The notes under the pieces were generated by a model that did no database searches, was not told where the DNA came from, and saw only the letters and a list, made by a program, of their open reading frames with translations. The translations under genes were made by a program, and so were the position numbers. A stretch of 51,594 bases of DNA from Prochlorococcus sp. AG-418-C09 (GTDB lineage Bacteria; Cyanobacteriota; Cyanobacteriia; PCC-6307; Cyanobiaceae): assembly GCA_003214355.1 (NCBI GenBank), contig QCLS01000009.1:1-51594 (forward strand), in the 5' to 3' direction. Positions 8,259-18,553 of this stretch are shown one piece after another (the first letter of the stretch is position 1; each line of letters begins with the position of its first letter).

Positions 8259-11165
8259 TTAGGCACATTGTTTGTCTTCTGATAACACTTCACTTTGAAA
8301 AGAACATGAACATACTAAATTTCTATCGCCAAGAGCATTATTAATTCTAGAAACAGGTGACCAAAATTTTTGGGAATCATCATCACCGCATGGAGATACT
8401 GCTTTTAACTTTGAATATGGTTTATTCCAACTTTCAGAAACTAGTTGTTTTATTGTATGAGGTGCATTGGTAAGCACATTATTTCCTTTAGGGTAAATAT
8501 CTTTTTCTACTTCCTTTATTTCCTCTGCAATTAAAAGCATTGCTCTACAGAATCTATCTATTTCATCTAAACTTTCGCTTTCTGTTGGCTCAATCATAAT
8601 TGTTTCTGAGACAGGCCAGCTTATTGTAGGAGCATGAAAACTATAATCAATTAGTCGTTTTGCAATATCATTAACACTTAGACCAGTTTTGGCTTTCAAA
8701 AATCTAAAATCTAAAATACATTCATGTGCAACATAATTATTTTCTCCCGTATATAAAATTTTAAATTTATTTTTTAATTTACAAGCAATATAATTAGCAG
8801 AGAGGATTGCATACGAACTTGCTTTCCTTAAACCCTCATAACCAGCCATTTTTATATACATCCAGCTTATAGGTAGTATTCCAGCACTACCATATTCAGC
8901 TGAGGAAACACAAACAGAATTTAGTGATATTTTATTTTGTGCATATGAATGACTTGGTAAAAAAGCTTTTAAAGAATCTGATACTGCAATTGGGCCAACC
9001 CCAGGGCCACCTCCTCCATGAGGAATACAAAAGGTTTTATGCAGATTTAGATGGCAAACATCAATACCATACTCTCCAGGTCTGCACAGACCAACCTGAG
9101 CATTAAGATTTGCTCCGTCTAAATACACAAAAGCTCCTACACTGTGAATTAAATCACATATCTCCTTAATTTTTAATTCAAAAACACCATGAGTAGATGG
9201 ATAGGTCAACATGAGAGCACCAATTTCAGAATTAAATTTCTTAACATTTTCTTTTAGAGCTTCAAAATCGATATTACCTTCTTTATCACAATCTATAGAA
9301 ACAACTTCAAATCCAGCCATTACAGCGCTTGCTGGATTTGTACCATGAGCACTCCTAGGGATTAAACATTTTTTACGATGCAAATCATTTTGTGCCATGA
9401 AATAAGATTTGATTGCCAATAAACCTGCAAATTCTCCTTGAGAACCTGCATTTGGCTGAAAAGACACCGCACTCAAGCCAGCAATATCACTAATCCAACT
9501 TTCAAGATCAGAAATAATTGTTGCATAGCCTTCAGTTTGAGATCTAGGAGCAAATGGATGAATCGATGAGAATTGCTGCCAAGAGACTGGATTTAATTCT
9601 GCAGCAGCATTTAACTTCATTGTGCAACTTCCCAAAGGAATCATTCCATCAACCAAAGAAAAGTCCTTTTCTGCCAGTGAAAAAATGTAACGCATCAGAT
9701 CTGTTTCACTGTTGTAAGTTTGAAAAACTCTTTGTTGCATAAATTGCTCTGTTCTAAGAGGCATGCCATCTAATTCAAATTTATTCTCATTCAAATGAAA
9801 GGAAAAATTATGTTCTTTCTTAATTACCTTTGAGATGAAACTAATTATATCAATTATCTCATTTTCATCAGTTAGTTCATCAAGTGAAAATCCAAAGCCT
9901 TTAGCTTCATCAATATTGGCACCTAAAGGTAAAACTCTAAGATTGTAACCATGCGATAAAGCTTCTTTATGAATCTCAACAGATTTATCAGAAAAAATAT
10001 TCAAACTATCAAACCTAATACCATTATTCACTTGAAACCCAAGTTCATGCAAACACGATTCTAAGAATCTACGATAAATTACTATTCTCTCAGCAATTCT
10101 TTTCAAACCAGAGGAGCCATGATAGATAGAATAAAAGGAGGATATTATTGCAAGCAAAGCTTGTGCGGTGCAGATATTACTTGTCGCCTTTTCTCTTCGA
10201 ATATGTTGTTCTCTTGTTTGCAGAGCTAGCCTTAAAGACTTTTCCCCATCCTTTGATATTGTCTCACCAACAATTCTTCCTGGAATGAGCCTCTTGTATT
10301 CTTCTTTGCAGGCAAAAAATGCTGCATGGGGTCCACCAAAAGCAATCGGAACTCCAAATCTTTGCATACTTCCAACAGCAATATCAACTCCAAAGTAAGC
10401 AATTGGCTTTAACAAAACTTGCAACAAGGGATCTACGGAGGCACATACAGTTAAATTTGATTTATGTGCTTTGGAAACCAGGAATGAAGGATCAAACAAC
10501 TCGCCATCTTTGCCTGGTAATTGAATAAGTATTCCAAAAGTATTATCTTCAATTTCAAAATTAGTAGAATCAAATCTTTTGATTTCAATTCCCAAAGGAT
10601 TAGATCTTGTTATTAAAACATCATAAGTATGATCAAAAACTGTTTCATGGACTAAGAAAGTATTCGCTAATTTATTTTTTCTTGCAGCATATGCAACTGT
10701 CATTGCTTCAGCTGAAGCAGTACCCTCATCAAGAAGTGATGCATTAGCCAGAGGAAATCCGGTTAATTCGCAAATAAGAGTCTGGAAATTAAATAAAGCT
10801 TCTAACCTACCTTGAGCAATTTCTGCTTGATATGGAGTGTAAGCTGTATACCAACGTGGATTTTCTAATACATGTCTTTTAATTACTTCAGGAGTATGTG
10901 TACCGTAATAACCTAATCCAATTAAAGAACGCTTTAATTCATTCTTACTAGCAATTAATTCAAGCTCTTTGAGAGCTTCTTTTTCGGAACAGCCTTTTGG
11001 TAAGGACATCTTTGTCCCTTTTTTTATTTGGATTTCTTTTGGTATAACTTGATTTAAAAATTCATCTATTGAATTAAAACCAATTTCATTTAACATTTTT
11101 TTTGCATCTTGATTTTTTAAACCCAAATGCCTATTTATAAATAAATCAGAAGATTCTTTGTTCAA
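8259..11165 (-). CDS. gcvP: Glycine dehydrogenase (decarboxylating), P-protein
   Basis: The P-protein decarboxylates glycine with PLP and passes the aminomethyl group to the lipoyl arm of GcvH. The 968-residue protein is the full fused form: an N-terminal half with the ENPRWYTAYTPYQAEIAQGR signature and a C-terminal half with the PLP lysine near residue 710 in NLHKTFCIPHGGGGPG. Length matches bacterial and plant GcvP. gcvH lies 48 bases upstream on the same strand, while gcvT is about 17 kb away. In cyanobacteria the system recycles photorespiratory glycine and feeds one-carbon units. Confidence 0.98.
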   Translation of the reverse strand: MNKESSDLFINRHLGLKNQDAKKMLNEIGFNSIDEFLNQVIPKEIQIKKGTKMSLPKGCSEKEALKELELIASKNELKRSLIGLGYYGTHTPEVIKRHVLENPRWYTAYTPYQAEIAQGRLEALFNFQTLICELTGFPLANASLLDEGTASAEAMTVAYAARKNKLANTFLVHETVFDHTYDVLITRSNPLGIEIKRFDSTNFEIEDNTFGILIQLPGKDGELFDPSFLVSKAHKSNLTVCASVDPLLQVLLKPIAYFGVDIAVGSMQRFGVPIAFGGPHAAFFACKEEYKRLIPGRIVGETISKDGEKSLRLALQTREQHIRREKATSNICTAQALLAIISSFYSIYHGSSGLKRIAERIVIYRRFLESCLHELGFQVNNGIRFDSLNIFSDKSVEIHKEALSHGYNLRVLPLGANIDEAKGFGFSLDELTDENEIIDIISFISKVIKKEHNFSFHLNENKFELDGMPLRTEQFMQQRVFQTYNSETDLMRYIFSLAEKDFSLVDGMIPLGSCTMKLNAAAELNPVSWQQFSSIHPFAPRSQTEGYATIISDLESWISDIAGLSAVSFQPNAGSQGEFAGLLAIKSYFMAQNDLHRKKCLIPRSAHGTNPASAVMAGFEVVSIDCDKEGNIDFEALKENVKKFNSEIGALMLTYPSTHGVFELKIKEICDLIHSVGAFVYLDGANLNAQVGLCRPGEYGIDVCHLNLHKTFCIPHGGGGPGVGPIAVSDSLKAFLPSHSYAQNKISLNSVCVSSAEYGSAGILPISWMYIKMAGYEGLRKASSYAILSANYIACKLKNKFKILYTGENNYVAHECILDFRFLKAKTGLSVNDIAKRLIDYSFHAPTISWPVSETIMIEPTESESLDEIDRFCRAMLLIAEEIKEVEKDIYPKGNNVLTNAPHTIKQLVSESWNKPYSKLKAVSPCGDDDSQKFWSPVSRINNALGDRNLVCSCSFQSEVLSEDKQCA

Positions 11166-11213
11166 AATAAAAAAGTATTTTTTATTAAAATAGCCGATTT
11201 TTATAAAATTGCT

Positions 11214-11603
11214 TTAAATTGGTGCAACCTTTGATTGATAATCACTTGAACTCATTAATTCATCTAATGAGAAGTCATCATTAGGTTGTATTATGACAAG
11301 CCAACCATTATTTATTGGGTCATTCTGAAGAATTTCAGGATTATCGATAACAGAGTCATTTCTTTCAAGTATCTTGCCTGAGAAAGGTAAATAAACTTCT
11401 TCAACTGCTTTTACTGACTCTATTGTGCCAAAAGTTTGACCTTTGTTTAGCGTATTACCCTTTTCTGCTAATTCTACAAAAACAATATCGCCTAACTGGT
11501 CAATTGCAAATTCACTAACACCTATTTTCAATAAACCATTTTCTTCTTTTACATATTCATGTGTATCTGCATATCTAAGAAATTCTGGAAATTGATAGTT
11601 CAT
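11214..11603 (-). CDS. gcvH: Glycine cleavage system H protein
   Basis: GcvH carries the lipoyl arm that shuttles the aminomethyl intermediate from GcvP to GcvT and then to dihydrolipoamide dehydrogenase. The 129-residue protein has the lipoylation motif GTIESVKAVEEVYLPFSG with the modified lysine at residue 65, inside the barrel fold (IGVSEFAIDQLGDIVFVELA before it). Length is normal. Its ATG overlaps the stop of the upstream lyase-like gene as ATGA (11600-11603), and gcvP follows 48 bases downstream, so all three are probably one transcript. Confidence 0.97.
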   Translation of the reverse strand: MNYQFPEFLRYADTHEYVKEENGLLKIGVSEFAIDQLGDIVFVELAEKGNTLNKGQTFGTIESVKAVEEVYLPFSGKILERNDSVIDNPEILQNDPINNGWLVIIQPNDDFSLDELMSSSDYQSKVAPI

Positions 11604-12898
11604 AATTTAGAAGGCTCTAATAAAATTTCTTTTTGAATAAAGTTTTCTGTTAATAAATCAGATAATAATTGAATTAAAGCGATTTTGACATGAGATATGT
11701 GTGAACCACCTTGTACATAAATATTGAAGGGAGTTCGCAAAGGTGCATCAGCAGAAAATTCACTTGTACTCCCCTCAACAAAAGTTCCCCCAGACATTAA
11801 TAAATTATCCCCATATCCACTCATCGGAGAAGGGAAAACATTTAAGAAAGAATCAATAGGTGAAGACTTTTGAAATGATTGGCAGACTATTTTGACTAAT
11901 TCAGGATTTTTTAATTGGATGGCCTGGATAATATCTGATCTATATTTTCCTGGCTGAGGTAACACTTTAAATCCTATTTTCTGGAAAACACTTGCAACCA
12001 AATCTGCAGAATTTAAAGATTGATTAACCATTTGAGGAGCAAGAAAAAGCCCTTGGAATATTAATCTACCTAACCCAAAATTAATGCCAGCATTAGATCC
12101 TATTCCTGGACTAGTTAATCTGCAACAGGCTAGCTCTACCAATTCGGCATCACCAGCGACATAGCCACCAGATGGAACAATTGTGCCTCCTAAGTTTTTA
12201 ATTAAAGATCCAGCAATAATATTTGCTCCATTAGTAATTGGTTCAGTATCCTCTACCAACTCTCCATAACAATTATCTACAAAACAAATGCAATTGGGAT
12301 TTACCTTATGAACCAATTGACATATTTCTCCAATTTCTTCATTCGTCAAAGATTTTCGCCAACTATACCCACAACTCTTTTGAATAAAAACTAATTTACA
12401 ATCATTTCTTTCTAAGAATTTCTCGATTTCTTTATAATCACAAGAAATATTCTTAGAAATATCAACTTCTTTATAATTAATTCCAAAATCAGATAATGAA
12501 CCTTTTCCTTTTCCCCTAAGACCTATAACCTCTTCTAAAGTATCATAGGGCTTCCCAGTTAAAGAGATCATACAATCTCCAGGCCTGAGAACACCGAATA
12601 AAACTGAGCTTATAGCATGAGTACCACTTACAAATTGCATCCTTACTGCTGCTTTCTCGGCTCTAAATAATTTTGCAAATACTTGATCGATTTTTTCTCT
12701 TGATATATCTTCATGACCACTACCAGTTGATTGTTGAAAATGATTAGTAGAGATCTTCTCTTCTTGATAAATATTTAAGATGTTCTGAATTTTATGATAG
12801 ACGTGAGAAGACCTTTCACTAAAAATCATAGAGAGTTCTTGTTCAGAACTATTAATGAAGTTCTCTATTAATTCAAAATTTTTGCAATCTTTTAGCAT
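11600..12898 (-). CDS. PLP-dependent C-S lyase-like protein (methionine gamma-lyase / aluminium-resistance family)
   Basis: 432 residues of a fold-type I PLP enzyme. Visible motifs are the cofactor-binding SGTHAISSVLFG near 91-102, DNCYGE near 208-213 and the Schiff-base lysine at 234 in IAGSLIKNLGG. The sequence matches my memory of the family called aluminium resistance protein or methionine gamma-lyase family (Pfam Met_gamma_lyase). Its substrate is not established; a sulfur-containing amino acid is a guess from the family name. It overlaps gcvH by 4 bases (ATGA), which ties it to the glycine cleavage operon. Confidence 0.85.
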   Translation of the reverse strand: MLKDCKNFELIENFINSSEQELSMIFSERSSHVYHKIQNILNIYQEEKISTNHFQQSTGSGHEDISREKIDQVFAKLFRAEKAAVRMQFVSGTHAISSVLFGVLRPGDCMISLTGKPYDTLEEVIGLRGKGKGSLSDFGINYKEVDISKNISCDYKEIEKFLERNDCKLVFIQKSCGYSWRKSLTNEEIGEICQLVHKVNPNCICFVDNCYGELVEDTEPITNGANIIAGSLIKNLGGTIVPSGGYVAGDAELVELACCRLTSPGIGSNAGINFGLGRLIFQGLFLAPQMVNQSLNSADLVASVFQKIGFKVLPQPGKYRSDIIQAIQLKNPELVKIVCQSFQKSSPIDSFLNVFPSPMSGYGDNLLMSGGTFVEGSTSEFSADAPLRTPFNIYVQGGSHISHVKIALIQLLSDLLTENFIQKEILLEPSKL

Positions 12899-12914
12899 TG
12901 GTTAATAAAATATT

Positions 12915-13613
12915 TCATTTTTTTGATATCTTTTCTCGTAAATTAGCAAGAAAAATATTAGGCCCACTCTCATCACATAAAGATAATTTTAAGGAAGTCT
13001 CATATAAATCTAACAATTCACCATCTAGCTCTTCTGCTGAGTAGTCTCTTAAACCTGCAATTACCTCGGCAAAACGTTCACGCCTAGATAATTTTGGTAC
13101 ATCATAAGCATCCATAATAATTTCTTTACACTTTCTCCAAGGCAAACTTTGACAAAAATGCTCTGACAAAGCCTCACTTAATTTAGCTGCCTCATCATCT
13201 TCTATGAACCAGTCAAAGGAGGCTGGCAAAGGTTTTAAACCAGCAAATATTTCAAATAATTCCCCTGCAGATATTGGACAATTATTATCATTTTTTAAAG
13301 GAAAAGCTGATTCTTGAAGTGTCCGCCATAGCTCTGGATGAGAATCCTCTAGATGATCCCTTATCGTTTCTATTCCATGATCAAGAATCATATTAACTTG
13401 AGCTAATGCTAAAAAGACCTCAGGTCCTGGGGATGATAATTTACCGTTCCTTAAATTAGAAATCTGCGAATTATGAACTCTTCCTAGGTCTAGAATTTCT
13501 GAAAGTAAAGGTAAAACTTTATGAGACCATGCATTTCTCTCATGCCAGACATGTATCAAATGAGCCATAGCCCTTCGACCACTAGATAATTTATCGCGAT
13601 ATCCTAAGCTCAC
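12915..13613 (-). CDS. Conserved-looking hypothetical protein with HTH-like N-terminus
   Basis: 232 residues, not a family I can name. Residues about 40-75, including VHNSQISNLRNGKLSSPGPE, read like the recognition-helix part of a Cro/CI-type helix-turn-helix (S-x-I-S-x-x-R-x-G-K). The rest is acidic and helical, with many Leu, Glu and Trp, and no membrane segment. It lies 16 bases upstream of the C-S lyase-like gene on the same strand and is divergent from the desaturase gene across 75 bases. It could regulate either neighbour; that is inference only. Confidence 0.8.
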   Translation of the reverse strand: MSLGYRDKLSSGRRAMAHLIHVWHERNAWSHKVLPLLSEILDLGRVHNSQISNLRNGKLSSPGPEVFLALAQVNMILDHGIETIRDHLEDSHPELWRTLQESAFPLKNDNNCPISAGELFEIFAGLKPLPASFDWFIEDDEAAKLSEALSEHFCQSLPWRKCKEIIMDAYDVPKLSRRERFAEVIAGLRDYSAEELDGELLDLYETSLKLSLCDESGPNIFLANLREKISKK

Positions 13614-13688
13614 AAATAATTAAACTTATCAATAATATAGTATGATAATATTACATATCGGTATTTTTGAAAATAGTTCTTCAATATT

Positions 13689-14627
13689 ATGAATTCAAGT
13701 ATCTTCCAAGAAACAGCTAAATTGAAAAGACCTGTCCCTCCAGAAAAGGTTATAGAACTTTCAGATAAATTACTAGAGCCTTCTAGACATTCAAAAAGAT
13801 ATCCGCCTAGATTACATAAAACTTGGGGGACGATCGTTTTTATGATTGCTATCCATTTGCTATCTCTAATTGCTTTACAACCTCAATTTTGGAGTATCCC
13901 ATCAATAATCTCATTATTCTTCTTTTACTGGGTTACTGCTTGCCTCGGAGTAACGCTTGGCTATCACAGATTACTATCACATAGAGCTTTTATTGTTCCA
14001 AGATGGTTAGAAAGATTTTTTGCTACTTGCGGTGCTATTAGCTGTCAACACGGTCCCATAGACTGGGTAGGTTTACATAGACATCATCACTCCTTTTCAG
14101 ATACAGAAGTAGATCATCACAATAGTAAAAAAGGATTTTGGTGGAGTCACATGGGATGGATGTTTAAAGATGTTGAAGCATTAAAAGCAGTACCAAAACT
14201 GAGTGCAGATTTAATCAAAGATCCATATTATAGATTTCTAAATAAATATTTTCTCGCATTACAGATACCAATAGGATTATCACTTTATGCAATAGGAGTA
14301 AAGCTTGGAGTTGGAGGCTGGAGTCTAGTCCTGTGGGGTATTCCTTTGAGATTAGTAGTGGTTTATCACATAACATGGCTAGTTAATTCTGCTACTCATT
14401 GCTGGGGTAAAGCACCCTTTGATAGCGGTGATTCATCTAAGAATAATGCTTGGGTTGCAGCTTTGACCTTCGGTGAAGGATGGCATAATAATCATCATGC
14501 TTTTCCAAACTCTGCAAGACAAGGATTATTTAAAGGTCAAATTGATTTAACCTGGGAACACATTAAGTTTCTTGGCAGATTAGGTTTTGCAAAAAAGATA
14601 AAGTTACCCTCAAGGTCTTATTATTAA
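13689..14627 (+). CDS. desC: Acyl-lipid fatty acid desaturase, delta-9 type
   Basis: This membrane di-iron enzyme introduces a double bond into fatty acyl chains, probably stearoyl or palmitoyl groups on membrane lipids. The 312-residue protein has all three histidine boxes: GYHRLLSHRAF near residue 95, LHRHHHSFSDTEVDHH near 130-145, and EGWHNNHHAFP near 262-272. Hydrophobic segments lie near residues 45-85 and 185-235. Motifs fit the delta-9 (DesC) class better than delta-12 or omega-3 enzymes, but exact position specificity is inferred. It starts a plus-strand run and is divergent from 12915-13613. Confidence 0.9.
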   Translation: MNSSIFQETAKLKRPVPPEKVIELSDKLLEPSRHSKRYPPRLHKTWGTIVFMIAIHLLSLIALQPQFWSIPSIISLFFFYWVTACLGVTLGYHRLLSHRAFIVPRWLERFFATCGAISCQHGPIDWVGLHRHHHSFSDTEVDHHNSKKGFWWSHMGWMFKDVEALKAVPKLSADLIKDPYYRFLNKYFLALQIPIGLSLYAIGVKLGVGGWSLVLWGIPLRLVVVYHITWLVNSATHCWGKAPFDSGDSSKNNAWVAALTFGEGWHNNHHAFPNSARQGLFKGQIDLTWEHIKFLGRLGFAKKIKLPSRSYY

Positions 14628-14645
14628 ATAAACACTTTATATAAA

Positions 14646-15101
14646 ATGGCGAAAAGAGTACAAGTTGTCCTAACAGAAACAATTTCTAGCTTAGGTAGAG
14701 ATGGAGATGTTGTAGATGTCACTCCTGGTTATGCAAGAAACTTTTTATTTCCATTCGGTAAGGCAGTTAACGTTACACCGGCAGTTCTTAAGCAGATAGA
14801 AAAGAAAAGAGAAAAAGAAAAAATTATTGCAGAAAAAATCAAACAAGAAGCCGTTGATTTTAAAACAGCACTTAAAACTATTGGTAGATTAAATATTAAA
14901 AAACAGGTTGGTGAGGATGGCGTCCTGTTTGGAACTGTTACTAATGGCGATGTCGCTGAAGCAATAGAAACTGCAACAAAAAAAGAAATTGACCGTAGAG
15001 ATATTCAAGTACCTGATATTCATACACTCGGTTCATACTCTGTTCAAATTAAATTACATCAAGATGTTCATGCAGAAGTAAATATTGAAGTAACAAGTTA
15101 A
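14646..15101 (+). CDS. rplI: 50S ribosomal protein L9 (bL9)
   Basis: 151 residues with the N-terminal rRNA-binding domain ([21 protein letters not shown] then [15 protein letters not shown]), a long basic connecting helix (about residues 53-75, [20 protein letters not shown]) and a C-terminal domain. This is the full bL9 layout and length. L9 lies at the base of the L1 stalk of the large subunit and affects reading-frame fidelity. It is followed 59 bases later by dnaB, a pairing also seen in other bacteria. Confidence 0.97.
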   Translation: MAKRVQVVLTETISSLGRDGDVVDVTPGYARNFLFPFGKAVNVTPAVLKQIEKKREKEKIIAEKIKQEAVDFKTALKTIGRLNIKKQVGEDGVLFGTVTNGDVAEAIETATKKEIDRRDIQVPDIHTLGSYSVQIKLHQDVHAEVNIEVTS

Positions 15102-15160
15102 TAAATTTGTTGCACATTTTGAAAAATTAGCCAGAGTATATATCTAAGTGTTTTATAAAT

Positions 15161-16549
15161 ATGGTTTCTGTTCCTTTTCCTAATAGTGGATCTAACAAAG
15201 TTAATAACAAAAAAAAAGATTTCAATAATGAAAATTCTGGGTTAGTTCCTCCACAAAATATTCAAGCAGAAGAATCTGTCTTAGGTGGAATATTACTAGA
15301 CCCTGAAGCTATTGGAAGGATTGCAGACTTAATTAGACCAGAAGTTTTTTATATTAGTGCTCATCAAGAAATATATCGTACAGCTTTAATGTTACATACT
15401 CAAGGTAAACCAACAGATCTTACATCGATGAGTGCGTGGCTTGCCGATAATGGATCACTCGAGAAAATAGGGGGTAATAATAAATTAGTTGAATTAGTAG
15501 AAAGTGTGTCTTCTACGGCTTCTATCGAACAAGTAGCTAGTCTTATTAGCGATAAGTACTTAAGGCGTCGATTAATTCGATCAGGCAATGAAGTTATACA
15601 GCTTGGCTTCGACCAAACACAACCTACAGAAGAAGTTTTAGACAAAGCAGAACAAAAGATCTTTGAAATCAGTCAAGAACAACCCTCTAAAGGACTTACT
15701 CAAGCATCCGAAATCCTTACAAGTACTTTTAATGAAATTGAATCCAGATCACTGGGAAATTCAGTGGCAGGGATACCAGTCAATTTCTATGATCTTGATG
15801 CTATGACTAATGGTTTTCAGAGAAGTGACCTAATAATTGTTGCTGGACGTCCATCAATGGGTAAAACCTCAATGGTATTAAATCTTGCCAAGAATGTTGC
15901 TCAATCTCAAGATTTACCCGTATGTGTTTTCAGCTTAGAAATGAGCAAGGAACAACTTACATATAGATTGCTTTCAATGGAGGTAGGAATTGAAAGTGGA
16001 AGATTAAGAACAGGAAGACTTCAACAAGATGAATGGCCTCTTCTTGGAGAAGGCATTAATTCACTAGGCCAATTACCAATCTTTATTGACGATAAACCGA
16101 ATTCAAGTGTTCTTGAAATGAGATCATTATGTCGCAGGTTAATGGCAGAGCAAGGTAAAGAGCTTGGATTAATAGTTATAGATTATTTACAATTAATGGA
16201 AGGCACTACTCCCGATAATAGAGTACAAGAACTATCAAGAATTACTAGAGGCTTAAAAAGCATGGCTAGAGAATTGAAAGTTCCAGTCGTTGCTTTATCT
16301 CAATTAAGTAGAGGAGTTGAATCAAGAACCAATAAAAGACCTATGTTAAGCGATTTGAGAGAATCAGGTTCAATAGAACAAGATGCAGATCTAGTATTAA
16401 TGATATATAGAGATGAATATTACAATCATGAAACTGAAGACAGAGGGATTACAGAAATTATTGTCACCAAGCATAGAAATGGTCCAGTTGGAACTGTAAA
16501 ATTACTATTCGAGCCTCAATATACAAGATTTAGAAATTTGGCTAACTGA
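15161..16549 (+). CDS. dnaB: Replicative DNA helicase DnaB, intein-free
   Basis: DnaB unwinds the fork as a hexameric ring. The 462-residue protein has the N-terminal helical primase-interacting domain (VPPQNIQAEESVLGGILLDP from about residue 29) and the RecA-like domain with Walker A GRPSMGKTS at 229-237 and the Walker B-like LIVIDYLQLM near 340. The C-terminal DLRESGSIEQDADLVLMIYR motif is present. Several cyanobacteria carry an intein in DnaB; the length and continuous motifs show none here. mnmG begins at the next base after the stop codon. Confidence 0.98.
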   Translation: MVSVPFPNSGSNKVNNKKKDFNNENSGLVPPQNIQAEESVLGGILLDPEAIGRIADLIRPEVFYISAHQEIYRTALMLHTQGKPTDLTSMSAWLADNGSLEKIGGNNKLVELVESVSSTASIEQVASLISDKYLRRRLIRSGNEVIQLGFDQTQPTEEVLDKAEQKIFEISQEQPSKGLTQASEILTSTFNEIESRSLGNSVAGIPVNFYDLDAMTNGFQRSDLIIVAGRPSMGKTSMVLNLAKNVAQSQDLPVCVFSLEMSKEQLTYRLLSMEVGIESGRLRTGRLQQDEWPLLGEGINSLGQLPIFIDDKPNSSVLEMRSLCRRLMAEQGKELGLIVIDYLQLMEGTTPDNRVQELSRITRGLKSMARELKVPVVALSQLSRGVESRTNKRPMLSDLRESGSIEQDADLVLMIYRDEYYNHETEDRGITEIIVTKHRNGPVGTVKLLFEPQYTRFRNLAN

Positions 16550-18532
16550 TTGAAATTTATGATAATTGATTCCTCTCCACATGAATCATATGAAATAATT
16601 GTGATTGGCGGCGGTCATGCTGGTTGTGAAGCTGCAATAGCCTGCGCCAAACTTGGGTTTTCGACTGCACTATTCACCATTAATTTAGATAGGATTGCAT
16701 GGCAACCATGCAATCCAGCGGTTGGAGGACCAGCTAAAAGCCAATTAGTTCATGAAGTTGATGCATTAGGAGGTGTTATAGGAAAAATCGCAGATGAAAC
16801 ATCAATACAAAAAAGAATATTAAATGCCAGCAGAGGACCAGCCGTATGGGCATTAAGGGCTCAGACAGATAAAAGAGAATACTCTAAGAAGATGATTGAA
16901 GTACTACAGAATACTGAAAATCTATCTTTAAAAGAGGCTATGATAACAGATCTAAATATCAAAGAAACAAAATCCATAATCAATCAACAAGTAAAAACAA
17001 AAAAAGAAATAATTGGTGTAAAAACTTTTTTTGGAAGCAATTATTCTGCGAAGTCAGTAATCATTACTGCAGGAACTTTTTTAGAAGGAAAGATCTGGAT
17101 AGGGAATAAGTCTATGTCAGCAGGTCGTTCAGGAGAGCAAGCCGCTCATGGCCTAACAGAATGCCTTCACCGTATCGGAATCAAAACTGAACGTTTAAAA
17201 ACCGGTACCCCTGCAAGAGTAGACAAAAAGAGTATCCAATTTATAAATCTTGATAGCCAACCAAGTACTGATTCTGATAAATATTTTTCTTTTGATCCAA
17301 ATCATAAGAATAAAATGGAACAAGTCTGCTGTCACCTGACAAGAACCACTGAGAAAACACACCAAATGATAAAGGATAATTTACATCTCACTCCTATTTA
17401 TGGCGGATTTATTGATAGCAAAGGCCCAAGATACTGCCCCTCTATTGAAGATAAAATAGTAAAATTCGCGGACAAATCATCTCACCAAATCTTCCTAGAG
17501 CCAGAAGGCATAAATACACCTGAGATATATGTGCAAGGATTTTCTACAGGATTGCCAGAAAATCTTCAACTTGAACTTTTAAGAACCTTACCAGGATTAG
17601 AGCGATGCAAAATGCTCAGACCTGCTTATGCTGTCGAGTATGACTACATACCAGCAACTCAACTAAAGCAATCTCTAGAATCTTTTGCAGTTGAAAATCT
17701 ATTTTTTGCAGGACAAATCAACGGCACAACTGGATATGAAGAAGCTGCAGCACAAGGCTTAGTAGCAGGAATTAATGCTTCAAGAAAATTACAGAATCAA
17801 AATCCAATCATTTTTACTAGAGAAAGTAGTTATGTAGGTACAATGATTAATGATCTGATAACAAAAGATCTTAAAGAACCATATAGAGTATTAACTAGTC
17901 GCAGCGAATATAGACTTACCTTAAGAGGAGATAATGCTGATAGAAGATTAACTCCATTAGGTTATAAAATTGGTTTAGTAGATGAATCTAGATGGTTAAA
18001 ACATAAAAATAAAATTGAATTGATAATAGAAGAAAAGAAAAGGTTAGAGTCAACTCGTATAAAATGCAGTGATAAAATTGCCAAGCAAATTGCATTAGAT
18101 CACAAAATCAATATTAAGGGGTCAACAACATTAAAAGAATTACTAAAAAAACCCAATTTTCACACTAAGGAACTTAAGAAATATGGATTAAGTAATAATA
18201 ATTTGGATACTGCAATTATTGAGGGCGCAGAAATTGATATCAAATATGAAGGATACTTAAAAAGACAAAAAAATAATATTGATCAGATTACTAAATACAG
18301 TTTGAAATTACTCCCAAAAGATATTAATTATAAAAAAATCAATACTTTATCCCTTGAAGCCAGAGAAAAACTAGATCTGTTAAAACCAAATAATATCGGA
18401 GAAGCATCACAAATTCCTGGAGTCAGCAAAGCTGACCTCACTGCTTTATTAGTATGGATAAAAATAAAAGATCAGTATGTTGAAGAAATCAATCGTTTAT
18501 CCAAAAAAAAGTTATCATCAAATAAGCCATAG
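16550..18532 (+). CDS. mnmG: tRNA uridine 5-carboxymethylaminomethyl modification enzyme MnmG (GidA)
   Basis: MnmG, with MnmE, modifies U34 of tRNAs reading two-codon boxes, using FAD and methylenetetrahydrofolate. The 660-residue protein has the FAD-binding [19 protein letters not shown] near residues 18-36, the [20 protein letters not shown] signature, and [19 protein letters not shown]. The C-terminal helical domain for MnmE and tRNA contact is complete. The start shown is TTG immediately after dnaB; an ATG at 16559 ([10 protein letters not shown]) is an alternative that removes three residues. It is coupled to dnaB. Confidence 0.96.
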   Translation: MKFMIIDSSPHESYEIIVIGGGHAGCEAAIACAKLGFSTALFTINLDRIAWQPCNPAVGGPAKSQLVHEVDALGGVIGKIADETSIQKRILNASRGPAVWALRAQTDKREYSKKMIEVLQNTENLSLKEAMITDLNIKETKSIINQQVKTKKEIIGVKTFFGSNYSAKSVIITAGTFLEGKIWIGNKSMSAGRSGEQAAHGLTECLHRIGIKTERLKTGTPARVDKKSIQFINLDSQPSTDSDKYFSFDPNHKNKMEQVCCHLTRTTEKTHQMIKDNLHLTPIYGGFIDSKGPRYCPSIEDKIVKFADKSSHQIFLEPEGINTPEIYVQGFSTGLPENLQLELLRTLPGLERCKMLRPAYAVEYDYIPATQLKQSLESFAVENLFFAGQINGTTGYEEAAAQGLVAGINASRKLQNQNPIIFTRESSYVGTMINDLITKDLKEPYRVLTSRSEYRLTLRGDNADRRLTPLGYKIGLVDESRWLKHKNKIELIIEEKKRLESTRIKCSDKIAKQIALDHKINIKGSTTLKELLKKPNFHTKELKKYGLSNNNLDTAIIEGAEIDIKYEGYLKRQKNNIDQITKYSLKLLPKDINYKKINTLSLEAREKLDLLKPNNIGEASQIPGVSKADLTALLVWIKIKDQYVEEINRLSKKKLSSNKP

Positions 18533-18553
18533 GTAAACGAACTGCAGAATAAA

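Noticed and set aside
10168-10528. Two plus-strand frames antisense to gcvP
   Set aside because: gcvP is full length with all motifs; these are shadow frames with no own start context.
13640-13654. Possible NtcA site (GTA-N-TAC) before the desaturase gene
   Set aside because: The spacing is nine bases instead of the eight required for the NtcA consensus, so I do not call it.
15161-16549. Intein in dnaB, known from some cyanobacteria
   Set aside because: The gene is 462 codons with uninterrupted helicase motifs.
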